From NCBI GenBank assembly GCA_050296515.1, contig JBNKRJ010000052.1, positions 1-64,000 on the forward strand: DNA of 64,000 nucleotides, written 5' to 3'. The position numbers and the translations under genes are program-made. This stretch comes from NBLH01 sp050296515 (lineage in GTDB: Bacteria > Bacteroidota > Bacteroidia > Bacteroidales > NBLH01). Under the pieces are notes generated by a model. That model had not been told where the DNA came from, did no database searches, and saw nothing but the letters and a program-made list of their open reading frames with translations. Below are positions 62,074-64,000 of the stretch, in pieces. The first letter of the stretch is position 1; every line of letters begins with the position of its first letter.

Positions 62074-63231
62074 ATGCAAAATCAGAAATCACTATACAAA
62101 AACCAAAATCTGCTGATTATTTATTCAATTTCGCTGATTGCTGTGATGGGTGTTGCAAGTTTAGCACCTGCCTTTCCAAAAATCATAGAGCATTTTGATA
62201 TCAGTACAAGAAAAGTAGGCTGGTTGATTGCTGCTTTTACCTTGCCGGGTATTATTTTGACTCCATTACTGGGTATTTTATCGGATCGAATTGGTCGGAA
62301 AAAAGTACTTATTCCTTCGCTTTTGCTTTTTGCAATAGCGGGGACAACATGTGCATTTATCGATGATTTTAATTTGTTACTTGTTGTGCGTTTTTTTCAG
62401 GGAATTGGAGCAGCATCTCTAGGTTCACTGAATGTAACAATTATTGGTGATATTTTTTCAGGTAGAGAAAGAGGCCTGGCAATGGGATATAATGCCAGTG
62501 CTATTAGTATTGGCACAGCATCCTATCCGGCTGTTGGCGGTTTACTGGCAAGCATTAGCTGGAATTATCCTTTTTTTCTTTCAATTTTAGCTCTGCCAGT
62601 TGGACTTGCAGTTTTATTTGGACTTGAAAATATTGAACCTCAGAAAAATAGTAATTTCAAAATATACTTTAGAAATGCATTGAGGAGTATCTTAAAAAAA
62701 GATGTATTATCGATTTATGCAATAACTTTTTTGTTTTTTATCATATTGTATGGAAGTATTTTAACTTACACGCCGATACTATTAAAGAATAAATTTGGCA
62801 GTCCTTCGCACCAAATTGGGATTTTACTTTCAGCCATGTCGATTGCAATGGGCATTGCCGCAACTCAAACTGGAAGAATCTCAACCCGATTTAAACCTGC
62901 AATGATAGTATTTTTAGTAAGTTGCATGTATTTAGTTGTTTTAATGCTGATTCCAATATTACCAACCATTTATCTTTTGCTACTGCCTTTATTGCTTTAT
63001 GGTTTTGCAAATGGTATGTTGCTGCCAGCATTGCAAACCACCCTTGCAGGAAAAGCATCGCTTGAAGAAAGAGGCATGTTTATGTCGTTAAATGGCATGG
63101 TTTTAAGATTTGGACAAACCATTGGTCCCCTTATTACAGGATTAGCATTTATTTTTGGCATTGAATGGGCTTTTTGGTCTAATATGGTTGTTGTGTTACT
63201 GATTATGATACTTAGTCGATCTGTCAAATAA
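62074..63231 (+). CDS. MFS efflux transporter (DHA1 type)
   Basis: 385 residues from ATG 62074; a 41-residue N-terminal extension open to 61951 is rich in Lys/Phe and not family-like. Twelve predicted membrane helices. Motif A between helices 2 and 3 reads LGILSDRIGRKKVLIPSLL, and helix 4-5 has FFQGIGAASLGSLNVTIIGD. These are typical of DHA1 drug:H+ antiporters (Bcr/CflA and related). It should export a drug or metabolite. It is regulated, by inference, by the divergent TetR gene. Confidence 0.88.
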   Translation: MQNQKSLYKNQNLLIIYSISLIAVMGVASLAPAFPKIIEHFDISTRKVGWLIAAFTLPGIILTPLLGILSDRIGRKKVLIPSLLLFAIAGTTCAFIDDFNLLLVVRFFQGIGAASLGSLNVTIIGDIFSGRERGLAMGYNASAISIGTASYPAVGGLLASISWNYPFFLSILALPVGLAVLFGLENIEPQKNSNFKIYFRNALRSILKKDVLSIYAITFLFFIILYGSILTYTPILLKNKFGSPSHQIGILLSAMSIAMGIAATQTGRISTRFKPAMIVFLVSCMYLVVLMLIPILPTIYLLLLPLLLYGFANGMLLPALQTTLAGKASLEERGMFMSLNGMVLRFGQTIGPLITGLAFIFGIEWAFWSNMVVVLLIMILSRSVK

Positions 63232-63297
63232 ATATACTTTCTGTAGCACAAAGTCTCACGAAGTTATTTCAAAAAGGGGAACTAAGTTTCTTGTATC

Positions 63298-64000
63298 CTA
63301 ATTAAATCTTTTTTTGTATTTATTTAATTTATACTGCTTTAAAATATCTGCATATTCTTTTAAGGTACGATAAAGGTCTTCAACATCTGCTTGTTTTGCA
63401 TCGGGGTAAAGTTCTTCTATTTGCTCAATAGCTCTTTTTACAGCGGTTTCTGCTTTCTCAAAATCATCTGCCGAAAATGCATCAGCCATTACTTTTAGGC
63501 TTTGGTTCATAATAGCAATTGCATAAAGCATTTTTTGTTCCTGTTCCATAATCAGTTCCAGTTCGCCGGTTGCTTCCTGCCATTTTAAGTAAGCTTTTTC
63601 TTCAGTAATTACTGTTTTATTTAAACGATAATCAAAATAGCTCATCTTTACAACCACTGGTTGATTTTCAATGCTTTTATCTGGTTTGTTCAAATCAAAT
63701 TTCACCAACGCAAGCTTATTTAGGCCTGGATAAACATTGTTTAATTCCATTTTTACCGTTTGCCCTTTTCCTTGTTCAAAAGAAAATCCGTAAAGCTGTT
63801 TAAATACGATTTTGTTATTATATAGAATCTCGACTTTTACATCTTTGGCAACCGGATAAAGCATTCCTGAAAGTTCTTTTCTAAATGTTTCCTGCAGGTT
63901 ACCTGCATTACCAACATGCTGAAAAAGACCACCTCCATGGGTTGAAAGCAATTTTAACAAAGGTTGGTTATACCCTTCGCCCACTCCAATGGCCGAAAGC
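63298..64000 (-). CDS. VWA-domain protein, C-terminal part (truncated by window)
   Basis: The open frame continues to the window end and reads SAIGVGEGYNQPLLKLLSTH, GGGLFQHVGNAGNL, which is the end of a von Willebrand factor A domain as in Ca-activated chloride channel homologues. After it come beta-rich and helical regions, the last ~90 residues being a helical KxxEEQxxxxxY-type tail. The 5' part, including the MIDAS motif, is outside. The only Met near the edge is not the real start, so the visible part is partial. Confidence 0.75.
   Translation of the reverse strand, partial: LSAIGVGEGYNQPLLKLLSTHGGGLFQHVGNAGNLQETFRKELSGMLYPVAKDVKVEILYNNKIVFKQLYGFSFEQGKGQTVKMELNNVYPGLNKLALVKFDLNKPDKSIENQPVVVKMSYFDYRLNKTVITEEKAYLKWQEATGELELIMEQEQKMLYAIAIMNQSLKVMADAFSADDFEKAETAVKRAIEQIEELYPDAKQADVEDLYRTLKEYADILKQYKLNKYKKRFN

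Noticed and set aside
1..64000. CRISPR array, rRNA or tRNA genes
   Set aside because: No regularly spaced repeats and no cloverleaf or rRNA-like sequence was found; the interspersed repeats have irregular spacing and internal symmetry.

Overview
The window looks like a chromosomal segment of an AT-rich Bacteroidota bacterium, probably a free-living member of the Bacteroidales/Marinilabiliales group. The support is a C-terminal type IX secretion (T9SS) sorting-like domain, many short lipoproteins with the S-C or A-C lipobox, TAnnTTTG-type -7 boxes without strong Shine-Dalgarno sites, the alpha-2-macroglobulin/PBP1C pair, a FucI/FucK/FucU/FucP set, and Bacteroidetes double-glycine leader peptides. 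No rRNA, tRNA, CRISPR array or intact insertion sequence was found. Genus is not assignable from the sequence alone.

Layout. 0-6.2 kb (minus strand): lipoprotein, DUF3795 protein, AlkD-like repair protein, AraC regulator, a REC-histidine kinase and a TPR histidine kinase. 6.4-10.1 kb: lipoprotein with terminator, first copy of a ~490-bp structured repeat, a membrane gene interrupted by an in-frame TAG, a SUKH-like protein and a PLP-dependent decarboxylase. 10.4-16 kb: glyoxalase pseudogene, bacterial ionotropic-glutamate-receptor-like channel, ankyrin lipoprotein operon, and a second ankyrin gene split by a one-base frameshift. 16.1-18.2 kb: two small double-glycine-leader peptide genes too short for ordinary ORF calling, a terminator, a 73-bp nested palindrome, and a membrane-anchored AraC regulator. 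18.3-20.1 kb: gene remnant, tandemly duplicated lipoproteins, MITE-like element. 20.3-26.2 kb (minus): heterodimeric ABC exporter, second copy of the long repeat, methyltransferase, small membrane protein and ECF sigma factor. 26.4-28.2 kb: lipoprotein followed by a nest of MITE-like elements, one containing a second element. 28.3-36.4 kb: alpha-2-macroglobulin and PBP1C. 36.5-43.5 kb: L-fucose catabolic cluster (AraC regulator divergent from fucI-fucK-fucU-fucP-aldolase). 43.5-56.3 kb: lipoproteins, DJ-1 protein, MCP/YfiR pair, a solute-binding histidine kinase, a YbjN-like protein next to a cytoplasmic trypsin-like protease with a zinc ribbon, GNAT. 56.5-64 kb: SUMF1-like protein and T9SS-sorted Ig-repeat protein, isochorismatase-like hydrolase, TetR/MFS pair, and a VWA protein cut by the window end.

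How genes work together. The fuc cluster should import L-fucose (FucP), equilibrate anomers (FucU), isomerise (FucI), phosphorylate (FucK) and cleave (class II aldolase of RhaD type) to DHAP and L-lactaldehyde. Alpha-2-macroglobulin and PBP1C are the usual periplasmic defence/repair pair. The two double-glycine peptides with a membrane AraC protein on the same strand are the best candidate for an undescribed secreted-peptide (signal or bacteriocin/RiPP) system, although no C39-peptidase transporter or maturase is in the window.

The other notable theme is non-coding structure: at least four families of interspersed hairpin-rich repeats, one pair with a compensatory base change in a predicted stem, one family shaped as a 110-bp quasi-palindrome ending in CTAG. 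All functional calls come from reading translations and motifs by eye; no database search was run.
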